This document shows positions 63,540-64,000 of a stretch of 64,000 nt of DNA, piece by piece. Within the stretch, counting starts at the first letter, position 1; each line of letters opens with the position of its first letter. Under the pieces are notes generated by a model, which made no database searches, was not told where the DNA came from, and worked only from the letters and a program-made list of their open reading frames with translations. The position numbers were made by a program, and so were the translations under genes. Where the stretch lies: contig NZ_CP107567.1 of assembly GCF_025854275.1 (NCBI RefSeq), positions 7,874,001 to 7,938,000 on the forward strand, written 5' to 3'. This stretch comes from Streptomyces peucetius. Its GTDB lineage: Bacteria; Actinomycetota; Actinomycetes; Streptomycetales; Streptomycetaceae.

Positions 63540-64000
63540 GCGATGGGACGCCGTCGTATCCGGGGTCAATGGGGCGGCCCTACTGGATCCACTTCGCGGA
63601 AGGCGGCGGTACTTGTCGTAGCCGCGGCCGGCGAAGAGTCGGCCCGGCGGCTGACGTGGTCGCCAGCGCGTCCCGCTGATGCCGGGTATCGCGTCCAGCA
63701 GGTGGCATCAGCTGCGTGATGTCGTGACGGTTTCCGCTGGTCAGCGAGACGGCCAAGGAGGTGCCGTGCCGGTCGGTGATCAGGTGGTGCTTGCTGCCCG
63801 GACGCACACGGTCGACCGGCGAAGGTCCGGCCCGCAGCCCGCAGCTCGGCCAGCAGTACCTCGTGCAGCTGCGGCCAGACACCGCCTCGGTCCAGTCCCG
63901 CAGACGCCGCCAGGCCGTCACACTGCCGCAACCGACCTGTTCAGCCGGAACACAAGGTCCAGGGGGTGGCAGCCGCGGGTGTGCGGGGGAGAGCTGGATG
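63540..64000 (-). pseudogene. Decayed IS5-family transposase, cut by window edge
   Basis: Minus-strand pieces in several frames match actinobacterial IS5-family (IS112-like) DDE transposases: VTAWRRLRDWTEA, GVWPQLHEVLLAELRAAG, GPSPVDRVRPGSKHHLITD, HDITQLMPLLDAIPG and YDKYRRL. A segment between the AELRAAG and GPSPVD pieces is deleted and at least three frameshifts separate the blocks. Not functional. It marks the right end of the accessory region. Confidence 0.82.

Overview
The window is high-GC actinobacterial DNA, almost certainly Streptomyces: strong G/C preference at third codon positions, GTG and TTG starts, GTGA/ATGA overlaps between coupled genes, and type I modular polyketide synthase (PKS) genes. 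No rRNA, tRNA or CRISPR array was seen.

Bases 1-39,204 are the right-hand part of a modular PKS cluster that continues off the left edge. PKS gene 1 (partial) carries the ER-KR-ACP end of one module and two complete malonyl modules (KS-AT-DH-KR-ACP and KS-AT-DH-ER-KR-ACP). It overlaps PKS gene 2, which has two methylmalonyl modules and a terminal thioesterase; both of its ketoreductases look dead. Then follow an MFS exporter, a cytochrome P450, a second MFS exporter, and PKS gene 3, which holds the loading module (KSQ-AT-ACP) and a malonyl module. A convergent type II thioesterase closes the cluster, and each of the two converging transcripts ends in a perfect long stem-loop. Gene order is therefore not the order of biosynthesis: the chain starts on gene 3, is extended by proteins outside the window, and ends on genes 1 and 2. 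Two consecutive unreduced methylmalonyl extensions before release suggest a 3,5-diketo terminus able to close to a 4-hydroxy-3,5-dimethyl-2-pyrone (inference). Large, nearly identical blocks (1.5-1.8 kb) inside genes 1 and 2 point to recent module duplication or gene conversion.

Bases 39,471-40,744 are a divergent pair: a DUF2867-type protein and a TetR-family regulator, with two copies of a CTATACG-type inverted repeat between them.

Bases 40,745-43,771 are eroded accessory DNA: a 59-residue membrane protein, a frameshifted Ig-like/RHS-type fragment butted against an integrase N-terminal fragment, and a hemerythrin-like gene broken by frameshifts.

Bases 43,772-59,383 form a striking locus. 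Leftward genes encode a von Willebrand A (VWA) protein, two coupled membrane proteins and a residual GH16 fragment. Facing them is a 1,280-residue HTH-NTPase-transmembrane-WD40 (nSTAND type) protein, followed by a convergent lipoprotein gene and then a tight rightward set of three proteases without signal peptides: HAD-M28 fusion, M36 fungalysin, and a trypsin-like protease fused to an endonuclease I (EndA/NucM) domain. This is the best candidate for an undescribed conflict or stress system.

Bases 59,384-64,000 hold a SulP-P450 chimeric remnant, an alpha/beta hydrolase, a TPR protein with a cysteine-rich tail, and a decayed IS5-family transposase at the right edge.
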